From the NCBI GenBank assembly GCA_946183365.1, contig CAMHAH010000004.1, positions 119,583 through 183,582 of the forward strand: a stretch of DNA of 64,000 nt, in the 5' to 3' direction. A program made the position numbers and the translations under genes. Shown here piece after piece: positions 40,235-49,800 of this stretch (position 1 is the first letter of the stretch; every line of letters starts with the position of its first letter). The stretch is from an uncultured Clostridia bacterium (lineage in GTDB: Bacteria > Bacillota > Clostridia > Oscillospirales > Acutalibacteraceae). The notes under the pieces are model-generated. The model had not been told where the DNA came from and searched no databases. It worked only from the letters and a program-made list of their open reading frames with translations.

Positions 40235-41260
40235 CTATGCGCTTTTCGGCGTGTTTACGGTGTGGAGAAAAATATCGTCCCCATCGTCCCCGTACTCTGA
40301 ATGAGAGTACACCAAGGTCAAAATCCTCGTGTGATTTTTCTTCTCACGGGTGAATTCAATGCCCGCTTTTTGGAGCTCGTTTTCATATTTCCCGAGCTTT
40401 CTGGAGAGGACATTGCTCTCGATTTTCAGACCTAAAGTGTCACACAAATCCGATGCTGTTCCCTCAAAAATCTCTTCCCGTTTAAGGTAAGACAGCAGGC
40501 TGAGCATGGCGCCGTCGTTCATAAAACCGTCGTTCTCAAGACTGCTTTTACCCAAACAATTCCATCTGAAATTTTCAAATTGAATGGTCAAAACTCTCTC
40601 GGGAATATCTCTTCCGCGCATATAAAGCTTTGCGAAATCAGAGCAGGAACCGTCCGTTTTCATCACGTAAATGTTGTCCGCAGCGCCGGTGATTCCTGTC
40701 GAACCTGACACCATATTGAACGGATCTTTGTCCGATTTCTTTCTCGTATGATGGACGCAAACGATCGAGATACCGCGCCTTTCGGCGAGCCGTTTGAGGA
40801 TCGAGATCACCTTGTAATCACCCGCGTACATATCGCCCTTGGCTTTGCGAACCTTTTGCAGCGTATCGATCACCACCAGCGAGGTGTCGGGGTGTTTGTC
40901 GATGAAAGATTCGATCTGCTTTGTCAGATCACCTGCAAGATTATCCGCCATCACAGCGAAGTGAAGATTCGCCGGAGCGGCGTCCGTCAGCTTCACCATT
41001 CGGTCTCTGATCCTGTTCGGACTGTCCTCCAGACAGAGGTACAGCACGGTGCTCTTCTCGGTATCAAAACCGAAGAACTTTTCGCCCTTCGCCACCTTGA
41101 TACAGAGATCAAGCATCATCCATGACTTGCCTACCTTCGCCTGACCCGCAAGGATATTCAGCCCTTGCGAGAGGAAATCTTTGACGACAAACCTCACGGG
41201 AGGGAGCTCCATCTGCATCAATTCTTCGCCGGAATAAGTGATCATTTCTTTCTTTTTCAT
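40235..41260 (-). CDS. RepA-like AAA ATPase (mobile-element replication helicase type)
   Basis: The 341-residue protein has Walker A GQAKVGKS (about residues 38-45), a Walker B SLVVIDTLQ, and a HHTRKKS motif, the layout of the AAA_25/RepA-type hexameric helicases found on plasmids and prophages. It would use ATP to unwind or load at a replication origin. With the LexA-like repressor upstream and the RHH gene downstream it forms the core of an integrated plasmid- or phage-like remnant. No primase or recognisable origin was found; TATGTAACTG occurs twice upstream, near 41287 and 41332. Confidence 0.85.
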   Translation of the reverse strand: MKKKEMITYSGEELMQMELPPVRFVVKDFLSQGLNILAGQAKVGKSWMMLDLCIKVAKGEKFFGFDTEKSTVLYLCLEDSPNRIRDRMVKLTDAAPANLHFAVMADNLAGDLTKQIESFIDKHPDTSLVVIDTLQKVRKAKGDMYAGDYKVISILKRLAERRGISIVCVHHTRKKSDKDPFNMVSGSTGITGAADNIYVMKTDGSCSDFAKLYMRGRDIPERVLTIQFENFRWNCLGKSSLENDGFMNDGAMLSLLSYLKREEIFEGTASDLCDTLGLKIESNVLSRKLGKYENELQKAGIEFTREKKNHTRILTLVYSHSEYGDDGDDIFLHTVNTPKSA

Positions 41261-41388
41261 TCTAAAAATCTACCTTCTTTCGTTTGAAATATGTAACTGG
41301 TTTTTAATATGTATTCGTTTGTTCCGACGTTATGTAACTGATATTATTTGTCAATTATCAAGGGACTTGTTGGAAAGAAAAATCCCAT

Positions 41389-41422
41389 ATCAGAAGAGGC
41401 ACTGTGTGAGCGCCTTTCTGAT
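41389..41422. other. Hairpin between LexA-like and RepA-like genes
   Basis: ATCAGAAGAGGC can pair with GCGCCTTTCTGAT. It lies in 41261-41474, a gap with no gene, downstream of the LexA-like gene; it may end that transcript, or belong to an origin. Confidence 0.4.
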
Positions 41423-41474
41423 ACAGGATGCTGTCATCTTCAACTAAATACCGATTATTCACTCACACTAAATA

Positions 41475-42080
41475 TCATATTAACTTGTGTGTCACGCATA
41501 CCGCGACGCCCTGGATCTGCAGATCCTCGGGATAGATGTCAGGATAGGTTTCCTTATCCTCGTTGCAGGAGCGGAGGATATACCGTCCGTCCTCTTTGAT
41601 AAGCTGCTTCAAGTTGTTCTTGCCTTCGTATAAAGCGACGACATAATCGCCGTCATTCGCGCCCTTTTGCTGTCTGACAATGACGTAATCACCGGGGTGG
41701 ATTCCCGCGTCGATCATGGATTCGCCTTTTGCGATCAGCGCAAAGAAGTTGCCTTTGCCGACGATGCTTTCGGGCATACGGATGTACTCGATGACGGTTT
41801 CTTCCTCTTCCTGACCTTCGCCGCAGGCGACATAACCGAGGACTTTCATATACCTTGAGGGGCTTTCCATCTCTGTCTGCGCGGTACTGATATTTCTTCT
41901 GCCGTTGTATACGATCTCACCGCGCTCTTTCATATCTGTCAGACAGCGGTGAACGGTAGAAACAGAAATACCCGTACCTGCCGTAATATCTCTGACAGAC
42001 GGATACTTGCTTTGCTCCGCATAGTACTGATTGACATAGTCGTAAATGATTGAATACCATTCGGGATTTCTTCGTGCCAT
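41475..42080 (-). CDS. LexA-like S24 repressor
   Basis: The 201-residue protein starts behind GGAGGTCATCTT. Residues 1-60 are a winged helix like LexA (YPSVRDITAGTGISVSTVHR). Residues about 75-201 are the S24 auto-protease domain: YVACGEG around the cleavage site, AKGESMIDAGIHPGD with the nucleophile Ser, and VVALYEGKNNLKQL with the general-base Lys. It should repress its own and neighbouring genes until DNA damage triggers self-cleavage. Two GAAAC-based palindromes flank its promoter. The recognition helix differs from typical chromosomal LexA, so it is probably the element's own switch; this is inference. Confidence 0.88.
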   Translation of the reverse strand: MARRNPEWYSIIYDYVNQYYAEQSKYPSVRDITAGTGISVSTVHRCLTDMKERGEIVYNGRRNISTAQTEMESPSRYMKVLGYVACGEGQEEEETVIEYIRMPESIVGKGNFFALIAKGESMIDAGIHPGDYVIVRQQKGANDGDYVVALYEGKNNLKQLIKEDGRYILRSCNEDKETYPDIYPEDLQIQGVAVCVTHKLI

Positions 42081-42101
42081 AAGATGACCTCCATCAAGAT
42101 A

Positions 42102-42116
42102 GAAACGTGGTGTTTC
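42102..42116. promoter_or_regulatory. Operator candidate 1, GAAAC-N5-GTTTC
   Basis: Perfect inverted repeat just downstream of the -10 of the LexA-like gene, well placed for autorepression. Confidence 0.6.
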
Positions 42117-42128
42117 AATGATGGTAAC

Positions 42129-42157
42129 AGTATAACATCGGAGTGAGCATTTGTCAA
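42129..42157 (-). promoter_or_regulatory. Consensus promoter of the LexA-like gene
   Basis: On the minus strand TTGACA (42152-42157), 17 bases, TATACT (42129-42134). Confidence 0.85.
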
Positions 42158-42163
42158 TAGTTT

Positions 42164-42182
42164 TAGAAACAAAATATTTCTA
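42164..42182. promoter_or_regulatory. Operator candidate 2, AGAAA-type palindrome
   Basis: TAGAAACAAAATATTTCTA is a near-palindrome upstream of the -35; GAAACA (42166-42171) also pairs with TGTTTC (42185-42190). It shares the GAAAC half-site with candidate 1. Confidence 0.5.
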
Positions 42183-42234
42183 TTTGTTTCAACTCGTCCG
42201 TTTTCTTTGTTATTGCGTAGTAATTTTTGACACG

Positions 42235-42374
42235 GTCTTGGGCACTAATCCTTTCACAAATGCTCACAAATCGTCTGTGTCGCATTTTAATTCATACTCC
42301 GAGGTCAGTTATTGGCAGAGGACGAATATTCCGACAAACGCGAACTGCGGGGATGACTAACGTGTCATCCCCGC
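42235..42374. repeat. Remnant of mobile-element right end
   Basis: Sequence such as CTCACAAATCGTCTGTGT and GCGGGGATGAC/GTCATCCCCGC (42347-42374) matches parts of 31550-31670 and 56970-57075. No gene is seen in 42191-42364. Confidence 0.6.
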
Positions 42375-42640
42375 TGCTGTGTATCTGCGTATATTTCTGT
42401 TGTCATCCTCACGCCAAGCTTGAAGCCCTCGATGTAGGCGTCCTTCTCAGACAGAGCGATCAGCGAAAGCTGGCAGTTCTCGATCTGCTCCAGCTTCTCT
42501 TTCTGCTGTTCAGTCGTGAGCATGGATCGAAGTTCACTAAGCAACCTCGTCATTTCCGACAGCTTTTTCTTAGTATCCCTGCTCTGCTTGTACTCGCTCG
42601 GATTGATATTCCCGAAGTAGAAGTTCTCTAATGTAGTCAT
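42365..42640 (-). CDS. DUF6809 family protein
   Basis: The start is ATG 42640 behind AGGAGCGTGATACG; an in-frame start further upstream has no support. The 91 residues (LENFYFGNINPSEYKQSRDT, a coiled middle, then DAYIEGFKLGVRMTTEIYAD) match the short helical DUF6809 family of Clostridia, function unknown. The end of the gene forms the strong stem at 42347-42374. A broken copy lies at 19672. The gene seems to travel with the right end of the integrase-relaxase element. Confidence 0.8.
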   Translation of the reverse strand: MTTLENFYFGNINPSEYKQSRDTKKKLSEMTRLLSELRSMLTTEQQKEKLEQIENCQLSLIALSEKDAYIEGFKLGVRMTTEIYADTQQRG

Positions 42641-42745
42641 CGTATCACGCTCCTTACAAGCACAACACAATACCACAACTTTACAAAAAGTCAAGAATAA
42701 AGATAAGTCGGGCGGACAAGCGTGTCTACCCGACATTTTTTATGT

Positions 42746-43660
42746 TTATTCTTCTGTTATCATTTCGTTGATTGGATGAGGTACTTCCATGCCAACCAGA
42801 AAACGCTGGATGTAAGTCGCGTCGGTGATATCCAAGCCGTCGGCAGAAACGTCTCCGACCAAATCAACGCGATCGGGATCGGGAACAGCCATGAAAATCA
42901 AACGCCGTTGGATCAGCGTCGCGTCGACAATCTCGACCTCACCGTTACCGTCGGTATCGCCGAGCACATTGCAGATCGCAAAATGCACGGTTGCTTCGCC
43001 CTCATATTCGCCTGCACCCGTCACCGTCACGGTCGCTGTCCCTGCGGTCTGATTATCTGTGTAAGCAATGGTATAATCCGTTTCGGGATCGAGGATCACA
43101 TCGTCCAGCGTCGCCGTCACAGCCGGAAAATGCTCTGTTCCGTCATAGCGGAACGCTTTTTCATCAAGCGTCACTAATGCAGTGGAGATATCCGTTTTCG
43201 GGACGGGAACATCGAGCAGGATGTAGGGTATCTCATGCTCCTCGGCATAGGTCTGAGCCGCTGAATCCGTGTAGCAGGAGATCGTAACGTTCGGGCTGTT
43301 CCAGAAGGCGTTGTCGGCGATCGTATCGCACCAGCGCGGAATCGTCACGCTTTGCAGATCGGGATTATCGGCAAAGGCGAATTCTCCGATAGAAATTACC
43401 GTATCTGGCATGGTAACGCGCCTGATATAGCTGTTGGAGAAGAAGGCATAGTCGCCGACGCCTACAACAGGTGTGCTCAGCACAAAGGTGGGCACGTCGA
43501 TATCCTCCGTCGTGAGGAAGCAGTCGGTGATGACCGCGTTGCCGAAGCTGTTTTTCTCGAAGGTATAGATACCATCGCTGAACAGCGTTGCGGCAAACGC
43601 GGTGATCGTACCGGAAAGGAAGATGACAAACACTGCTGTCAGTGATATGATCTTTTTCAT
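42746..43660 (-). CDS. Secreted BspA-like LRR protein with dockerin
   Basis: The 304-residue protein starts behind AGGGGG, which overlaps the P3 stop. Residues 1-23 are a signal peptide (IISLTAVFVIFLSGTITAFA). Residues about 25-150 are LRR_5 repeats (IGEFAFADNPDLQSVTIP). Residues about 155-232 contain an MBG/YDG-like domain (FRYDGTEHFPAVTATL). Residues about 235-300 are a dockerin with loops DTDGNGEVEIVD and VSADGLDITD; the second has lost an expected calcium ligand at its first position. It ends the operon of the ~3749-residue protein and parallels the gene at 19899. It would attach to a cohesin, none of which is in the window. Confidence 0.9.
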   Translation of the reverse strand: MKKIISLTAVFVIFLSGTITAFAATLFSDGIYTFEKNSFGNAVITDCFLTTEDIDVPTFVLSTPVVGVGDYAFFSNSYIRRVTMPDTVISIGEFAFADNPDLQSVTIPRWCDTIADNAFWNSPNVTISCYTDSAAQTYAEEHEIPYILLDVPVPKTDISTALVTLDEKAFRYDGTEHFPAVTATLDDVILDPETDYTIAYTDNQTAGTATVTVTGAGEYEGEATVHFAICNVLGDTDGNGEVEIVDATLIQRRLIFMAVPDPDRVDLVGDVSADGLDITDATYIQRFLVGMEVPHPINEMITEE

Positions 43661-43664
43661 CAGC

Positions 43665-43823
43665 TCAGCCCCCTGTCAGCCACGGATCTTCATCTACAGG
43701 CGGCAGAGTCGCAGGCTCATCTACATTGATTCGCCCTTCCTCGTCGTTGTTGCTATAAAGAATCACATCAGTCAGGAGGAGCTTGACGAAATCGATTTCG
43801 GGTTTTTCATATTTCTTTTTCAT
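43665..43823 (-). CDS. 52-residue peptide, putative RiPP-like precursor (P3)
   Basis: ATG 43823 (or ATG 43826, which overlaps the giant gene stop as ATGA) follows GGAGG closely, so translation is coupled. The peptide is MKKKYEKPEIDFVKLLLTDV, then ILYSNNDEEGRINVDEPATL and PPVDEDPWLTGG. No signal peptide or membrane span is evident. YEKPEID...LTDVILYSN matches P2 (Y..LVID...MNDVIMYSD) and, less well, P1. The C-terminal 25 residues are acidic and Pro-rich and end Trp-Leu-Thr-Gly-Gly. The next gene, five bases on, is the dockerin-LRR protein. A processed peptide is inferred; no enzyme is adjacent. Confidence 0.72.
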   Translation of the reverse strand: MKKKYEKPEIDFVKLLLTDVILYSNNDEEGRINVDEPATLPPVDEDPWLTGG

Positions 43824-46800
43824 CATTGATCCTCCTTCGCGGGTACTTCATCGGGCGTAGCGGGTGCAGAGCCGGTCGCTGCCGAGGATATATCGCTCTT
43901 GGAGTTGCCGATATCGTAGAAGCAGAAGTAGACGGGTGCGCTGAGCTCCATCGTCTGAGTGCCGACATTATAAACGTAGTAGTAAGCGCGCATGACCAGC
44001 TTTCGATAGATCGGCACGTTGGGAACCGACAGACTCTTATCGACGCGGTTCTTGTTGTTGTAGCTCACGTTATTGACAGCGTAGTACAGATAACGGGTAT
44101 CGCCTGAGGTAGTTGAAGCATTACCCGAAAGCAGCATTGTTTTAGCGTCGTCTGCTTTGAGAACGCTGTCCGCGCCGTAAAGTGCCTTTGCCGCGTTCAT
44201 CTCTTCATCGCTGACCGTCGCGCCGGTGACGTCCTCTTTATTCAGGAGCGCCGTCCTGTTCTGCTCAATGATCAGACCTGTCTTGTACTCGTCGGACGTC
44301 TTTTCGCTCAGCAGCAGACCGTTCTGCTCCATATAAGCGAGGATAAAGTCGGCGTAGAGCGTGTCGCTCGTCTTGCCGCTTTCATCGGTCGTCTGCTCGC
44401 GGGTGAATACGGGATCGCTGATGGAAACGAGGTTGACCGCAGCCTCGTACTTTGCCGTGACGACGATATCGCCGGTCACGCGAAGATTGAATGCGGCGCA
44501 GTAGCAGCGGGCGATCTCATTGCCCGTATCCTTGGAGGTGACCTCCCAGTAGGTAAAGTCGTTTTCTCCGTGCTTCGCGGGTGCGGTCACAAAGCTACCC
44601 TCGGGCTTGACAAGAGAGTTCAGCGGAACCTGCTCGACCCTCTGCGTGGTAAGCTCGCCTTGATCGTTAAAATAGACGAACTCTACGAAATACTGATGGT
44701 AAGGCTGATCCGCCGTTATATCGACGGTATTCTCGGCGCCGTCTTTATTATAGGCAACGTGCTTTTCATCGCCGTCAAATACCCACTTACAGTCCTTGTA
44801 CAGGTCGCTGACAGCAGCCGCGTTATCCATCAGGACGCCGATGGCAGGTTGATTGTTTTCATCCAGCTGGGAGCCTTTCAGGCTGACAGTCGTGGTATAG
44901 GTCTTGTCCACCGCGCCGGTCTCGCCGTCATAGTAGCCGCCGTTTTCGTCGGAGGTATCCGCCCTGCCCTTATAGTGGTACCGGAGGGTGAAATCGGTCA
45001 CGTCGGGAACGTAGACGATCTTGACGAGGATAACGCCGGAGTCGGGGCTGCCGGAAGCGCCAAAGGCGATCTCATAGGTCGACGCATTATAGAGTAGCTG
45101 TTCCTGATTCTCGCCGTAGGTGATCGTGTAGGAGCCGACCTTGTAGTCCTCGGGAAAGGTCGTGCTGTCGGGTACGACATAGAGCCGTGAGCCCTTGACG
45201 AGAGTCGCCTCGTCGGTATAAGCCCTGTTTTCATCGGTTACACCTATGGGGTTCATGGTGAAGGCGCTGACGTTTGTTCCCTGATGGAGCAGAGGTGTTT
45301 CGCTGTCCTTGTTCGTCGCGCTAACATCCACCTTGACCGTATCGCAGGGAACGATCAGCGGATCGCCGTTTTCGTCCTTTTCATCGGCAGATTGGATATA
45401 CTGCTCCACAACGAGCTGGGCGGTCTTGACCTCGACGTCTCCAATCAGCTGTACAAAGAGGTAGAGATCGTTTCTGACCTGATCCTCTTTCAGCAGCAGG
45501 GTCGTATCCCCGTCGTCTGTCACGCTGATGGTGTAGGCGTTGTTGAGTATCTCGCCGTCGCTGTAGATCGGGAGCATCGTGGTGCGGTCGTTGCCGAGCA
45601 GGATGCTCTTGACTTCATAATTCTTTCTGACCGTCGAACCATCCACGATACTCTCGTAGGTCTGCGGCTTAACGGTGATCAGCTGACGCGAGGAATGATC
45701 GACCATCATGCTCTTGGAGTAGTCGGTCTTTTGGATCAGGGTCGTGACATTGGAGCCGTCGGTCACGACGCTCGAAAGATTCTCGACCGTGATCTCCGCC
45801 TTTGGCGCCGACGCCTCGTTGGTGGTGGTGATACGGATCGCAGGGCGGTAGTAATAGATCTTGATCTGCACCTCGTTGGAGGATATCCGCTGGTTGAAAC
45901 TGTTTCCGATCGTGCCGGATGAAGTGGTCGATCCGCCGACGATGTACTCGTACTTTTCGGGGACAAAGCCGTCCTTCGGGGTCAAAGTGAAATTGATATA
46001 GTCGTTGACATTACAGGTGAAAAAGCCCTCGGCGCCGGTGATAGTGGCAACGTCCTTGTTCTGCGTGCTGTTATACAGTACAGCGGTCGCCTCCTGAGAG
46101 GGCTCATACTTGTTATAGTCGATCCTCTCATACTGAGAGACGATGACGGTCGCGGGCTTCTCCGGATCGGGCGTCACAGGCGTAGGATCGGAGACCCAGC
46201 GCCACCAAATATCGAAGTATACGGAGTTATCCACAGGGTAATTGTCGTTGGACGAATTACTTCTTGTATCACTCGGATTGATCTGATAATACCAGTAATA
46301 CTGCACCGAGCCGTCCGCATTCGTCACCGCGCGGTAGCTGTCGCTGAATTTACTCTGAATATCCTGCCTTGTATGCTCATCGGCGGCTTGATTGTAGTCG
46401 CGGAAATACGTCTCATACGGATAGACCTTTTCCTTTGGCTGATCGGTCACGACGACCAAGTACGCAGGACCCTTCCTATTCTTATAGCTCTCGTCCAGTC
46501 GGGTATAGCCATACGAGGTGATCTGGGTCGTCTGTACGCCCGTGTCGCCGATACGGAACTTGTCGGCTGCCGTGCCGGTATAGACCAGATAGACATTGCC
46601 GGGGTTGCCGTGACTGTAGACGTAGACGTCGATATTATCGACCTCGGTATAGACGACGTACTGCTTATCGGGCTGCATGGTGTAATCGGTGAAGTTATAG
46701 CTCGAGGCGGTGCCGCCGTTCAGCGTAACCGTAACCTTGCGATAGTGAGAATCAAAGTTCGTGTTCAGTCCGTTCACCGTGTAACCTAACGGGAATTCAT

Positions 46801-49800
46801 AGAGATGCAGCTTCACGACCTTACCGGGCTGGATATGCTCCTGATCCACAGTAAAGCTAGTGAATACAGAGCCGTAAGCGACCGTGTTGGAGCAGGACTC
46901 ATAGTCGCGCCATGAATTTGTGCTCCTGCCGAATACCATGTTTGAAGTGACGTTCGGGTCAGTACCGCGGTTCTCGCCGTGGAGGGTAGTGATGCTGTAG
47001 TTATGGGTCTCGGCATCCACATTTGCAGGCTCATCGCCGTAGTGGTTGTTTTTCTGATCGATAAAGGTAATGGTAGAGGCAGGGACGAGCTTTACGTCAT
47101 AGGTATAGGTCTCGTTGCCGGAGATATAGAGCTTCTCCCAGTTCGCGTAGGTCTGGTCACTGTAATAGCGGTAGCCGGTGGTACTGCCGTCGCTGATTTT
47201 CGCCATGTTCACGATCGGGACATACATCTTGCCATCCTTATAGTTTTGGATGCCGCAGCCGAAGTCGCTGCCCGCGATGACCTCGATCTTGTAGTAGCCG
47301 TCCTCATGCGTTAAGGGTGATTCAGTAAGATGAGAATAGCTGTCAACAAAGCCGCCGTGGGTAGAGGTATCCTCCCTCTCAAAGGTCTTGCTCTTGTAGC
47401 TCGTCGGCTGAACGGGATCGGTCAGGTCGTTGATCAGCTTGACGTCCTTGCCGTTGCGCTCGATCGCGAGGTTGTAGGAGCTCAGCCAGATATCGCCTAG
47501 CTCGACGCCCTGATGCCATGTCGTGCCGTCGTCGGTATACTGAATCCTGAAATAGACGGTGGCGCTGTTCTTGATCTCATAGGTGATGTGGACGTCCAGG
47601 TCATACAGAGCGCTCATCGGACGGTTGAAGTGATAGATCTTCACATCGCCGTCGCCGTCCTCGACCGTATAGTCGGTGAGCTGATGTCCCGCCTGAGAGA
47701 AGGCGACCTCGCTGACGCGGTAGTTGCTTTGCGGAGTGATCGTGAAGGTCAAGCCGGTGGTACCGGCGACGCACTTCGCCTCCGAGTAAATAGCGGAGTG
47801 ACCGTTGCTCGTCGTGTAATAGGTAGAGCTGTTCTCGATGTTCGGGCTGATGACGGTGAACGGGATATCGCCCGTCTGCGCCGGATTACCGTCCACACGC
47901 ACAGTGCCGTAGTTCTGACTCAGGATAGAGCCGTCGGTCTCCTTATAGTCGGAGGTGATCTTGATGGACTGCGCCGGAGTGATATAGATCTTGATGTCGT
48001 AATCGCTCGCAAAGGTGGAGTCGATCTTCGCGTTGGTGTTGATATCCACACGCATGAAGCGCTTAGTATTATCGCTCGGGTCGGTCACGTAGGATACTCT
48101 GCTGACCGTCGCACTCGTGAAGCCGCCCGAGGACAGCACGCGGCTGACCACATAATTTCCCGAGTCGGGAAGCTGAGCATAAACAGAAACCGTTGTCCCC
48201 TGGATCGCGGATACGGTACGCTTGGCTGGGTCGGATGTGATCGTGAACTCGTTGGTGGTGTAGTTGCCCTCGCTCGCCATCGTTACGAAGGCAAAGTTGT
48301 TGACGGGATTCGCGGAATGGACACTGACATAGCTGCCCGTCTCGCTCGGAACGCCGTTCGGCTCACCGTTTTGGTCGCCGTAATGACCGCTGGTGTCGGC
48401 GGTGTAGACCGACACATTGACCTTCTTCATCTTGGCGATGTAGACGCTGATCTCGCCGTCGCGTCCGGTGGTCAGGTTAGCAATGGTACAATTCGCGTAG
48501 TTGCGTCCCACGAAATCATTACCGCCGGCATCGTGGATGGTTTTCGTTTCGGGAGAGACCTTGGAGGAAGCGTCGGAGAGCGGCGTACCCTCGCGAAGCT
48601 TGACGTCCGCGACAATGTATTCAGAGTAACCTGCGTTATTTGACGGTATCTCCGTCGTGATCGTGAGCGCTGTCTTGGGGCTGACCTCGACGCTCTGCTC
48701 GCTGTGGGTTGAAAAGTTGTTCACACCCTCGCTGTTCAGCGTGAAAGCGTACGAATCGTCCTGCGGTACGCCGGTAACGGTGACCGTGATGTTAGAGTCG
48801 GTATTCAGCGTAGAAGTGCTGCCGGTACCGGGCTCCATCATATAGACCTTAACGTCGAGGTGCTGCTGGGCGGCATAGACGATATCAAGATAGATCTGAT
48901 CGCCGTATTTCACCGAATAATCGGACAGCGTGTAGGTGCTCGTTTCGCTGTTGAGGGTATAGACGATCTCATTCTCACGCTCCGCGTCGCTGTAGAAATG
49001 CACGCTCTCGATCTTTCTGGAGCCGATGGGCGTGATCTTGACCCTCGGCTTTGCGCCGAGCTTCACGCGGACGGTATCGGTCGTCTCCTTATAATCGCCG
49101 CTGTCGAGAGTGACAGGCGCGCCGGAGGCGCCGGTCGTGATGGTGACGTTATCCTTATAGGCGTAGTTTAAGCCGTGGTAAGCCGGAGCGAGGTACTTGC
49201 CTGTCTGACTGTCGGCGTCATCAATATATACGTTGCCGAAATTGCCCTGCGCGGTCAGCGGACTGAGCTGGTGCACGGTCAGGACGGTCTCGGGAGCGTA
49301 GTAGATGTTGATCTCCCAGTCTGCCGCCTTGGCGAGGTCACGCCAGTCGGAGGTATAAACCTCAAAATAATTGTCGTCGGAATATCCCTCACCCAGCTTG
49401 AACAGACCGTTGTCAGTCAGCGGTATTGAGTTATTCGCGGAGCTCTTTGCCGTATAGCTGATATGGTCAAACATATACCCGCTCTTTGGCGTCAAGGTAA
49501 CGTTCACTCCGTTCTGAGAGGAATAGCCCTTGTAAATGTACATCAGGCGGCTGTCGGAGGCGGAGGTCACATCGTAGATGTGGGTATATACGTTATCGCT
49601 GATCGACCTGTTGATGATGCTGTAATAGTCGCTTGTACTGTCGAGCGTATAGGTGCGCTGGATCGAGCGTTCATCGGCGCTTGTATTGTAGCGCGGCACA
49701 ACACGGGCGGTGAACTCATTATCCGATACTGACGTTGTGGTACCGTTTTCGTCCAGCACATACTGGTTGATCTTGATGGGGACATAGACCGGCAGGGCGC

